Assembly (NCBI RefSeq): GCF_009856865.1
Contig: NZ_WVUD01000010.1
Span: forward strand, 59,243 to 123,242
From: Solidesulfovibrio aerotolerans
GTDB taxonomy: Bacteria; Desulfobacterota; Desulfovibrionia; Desulfovibrionales; Desulfovibrionaceae
Direction: 5' to 3'
Length of the DNA stretch: 64,000 bases
The position numbers and the translations under genes are program-made. The first letter of the stretch is position 1, and every line of letters begins with the position of its first letter. The notes below the pieces were generated by a model. The model was not told the origin of the DNA and made no database searches. It was given only the letters and a program-made list of their open reading frames with translations. Positions 63,969 through 64,000 of this stretch are shown one piece after another.

Positions 63969-64000
63969 AGGGAACCCTTTTTTGCAAAAAAGGGTTCCCT
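63969..64000. terminator. Perfect palindrome at the right edge, probable terminator
   Basis: A 32-bp perfect palindrome centred on GC (arms AGGGAACCCTTTTTT and AAAAAAGGGTTCCCT). The T/A-rich centre and G+C-rich arms are typical of intrinsic terminators of this bacterial group. It probably ends the gene lying beyond the window. Confidence 0.6.

Overview
The window is a high-G+C stretch of bacterial chromosome. Gene content points to a sulfate-reducing deltaproteobacterium of the Desulfovibrionaceae (Desulfovibrio/Solidesulfovibrio type). The indications are a nifH-nifI1-nifI2-nifD-nifK operon of the strict-anaerobe type, hypCDE hydrogenase maturation genes, bacteriohemerythrin, a CofD-like/HprK-like kinase pair of the so-called GAK type, many sensor kinases and TPR proteins, and sigma-54 promoters. 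The assignment is inferred from gene content; no 16S rRNA is present.

Layout. 1-4 kb: rsmA (partial), a glycosyltransferase and a diguanylate cyclase with a sigma-54-type promoter. 4-7.9 kb: tRNA-Arg(CCG), a probable integrase remnant and a visibly A+T-richer hybrid histidine kinase, together resembling a decayed island. 7.9-12 kb: a LolA-like protein, an SRPBCC protein, a small unknown protein and Tex. 12-17.8 kb: the nitrogenase structural operon with a -24/-12 promoter, a pair of palindromes upstream, a perfect 20-bp inverted repeat between nifK and a [2Fe-2S] ferredoxin, and a strong terminator. nifE, nifN, nifB and nifV are not here; a nifA-type activator lies 44 kb away behind argH. 17.8-34.4 kb: a molybdopterin oxidoreductase with an ABM-domain protein, a sensor kinase, lemA with a DUF2207 protein, two TPR proteins, the large NAD-glutamate dehydrogenase, and an Lhr helicase with a 39-bp in-frame tandem repeat.

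34.6-35.1 kb: the most unusual stretch. It is about 540 bp of non-coding DNA built from roughly fifty 10-11-bp units, mostly starting GAACA or GCACA, all in one orientation and spaced one helical turn apart. Part of it is organised into 32-bp (11+11+10) super-units. I know no named element that matches it.

35-64 kb: dapB, hypE-hypD-hypC, an HD hydrolase with a ddl-type ligase, carA, an L,D-transpeptidase, bacteriohemerythrin, pstB-phoU-(HprK-like kinase)-(CofD-like protein), a PocR-PAS sensor kinase, asnS, ftsY, a YdjM-like membrane protein, an S1-domain protein, ettA, nifA and argH. Three intergenic gaps (35.5, 43.5 and 45.4 kb) hold imperfect direct repeats. A stem-loop repeat family with a CCTCCGGCGG head occurs three times.

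Functionally, NifH, NifD, NifK and the ferredoxin fix nitrogen. NifI1 and NifI2 sense nitrogen and energy status to switch the enzyme off, and NifA with sigma-54 probably drives transcription. Glutamate dehydrogenase, carA, argH and asnS handle nitrogen downstream. No rRNA genes and no CRISPR array were seen.
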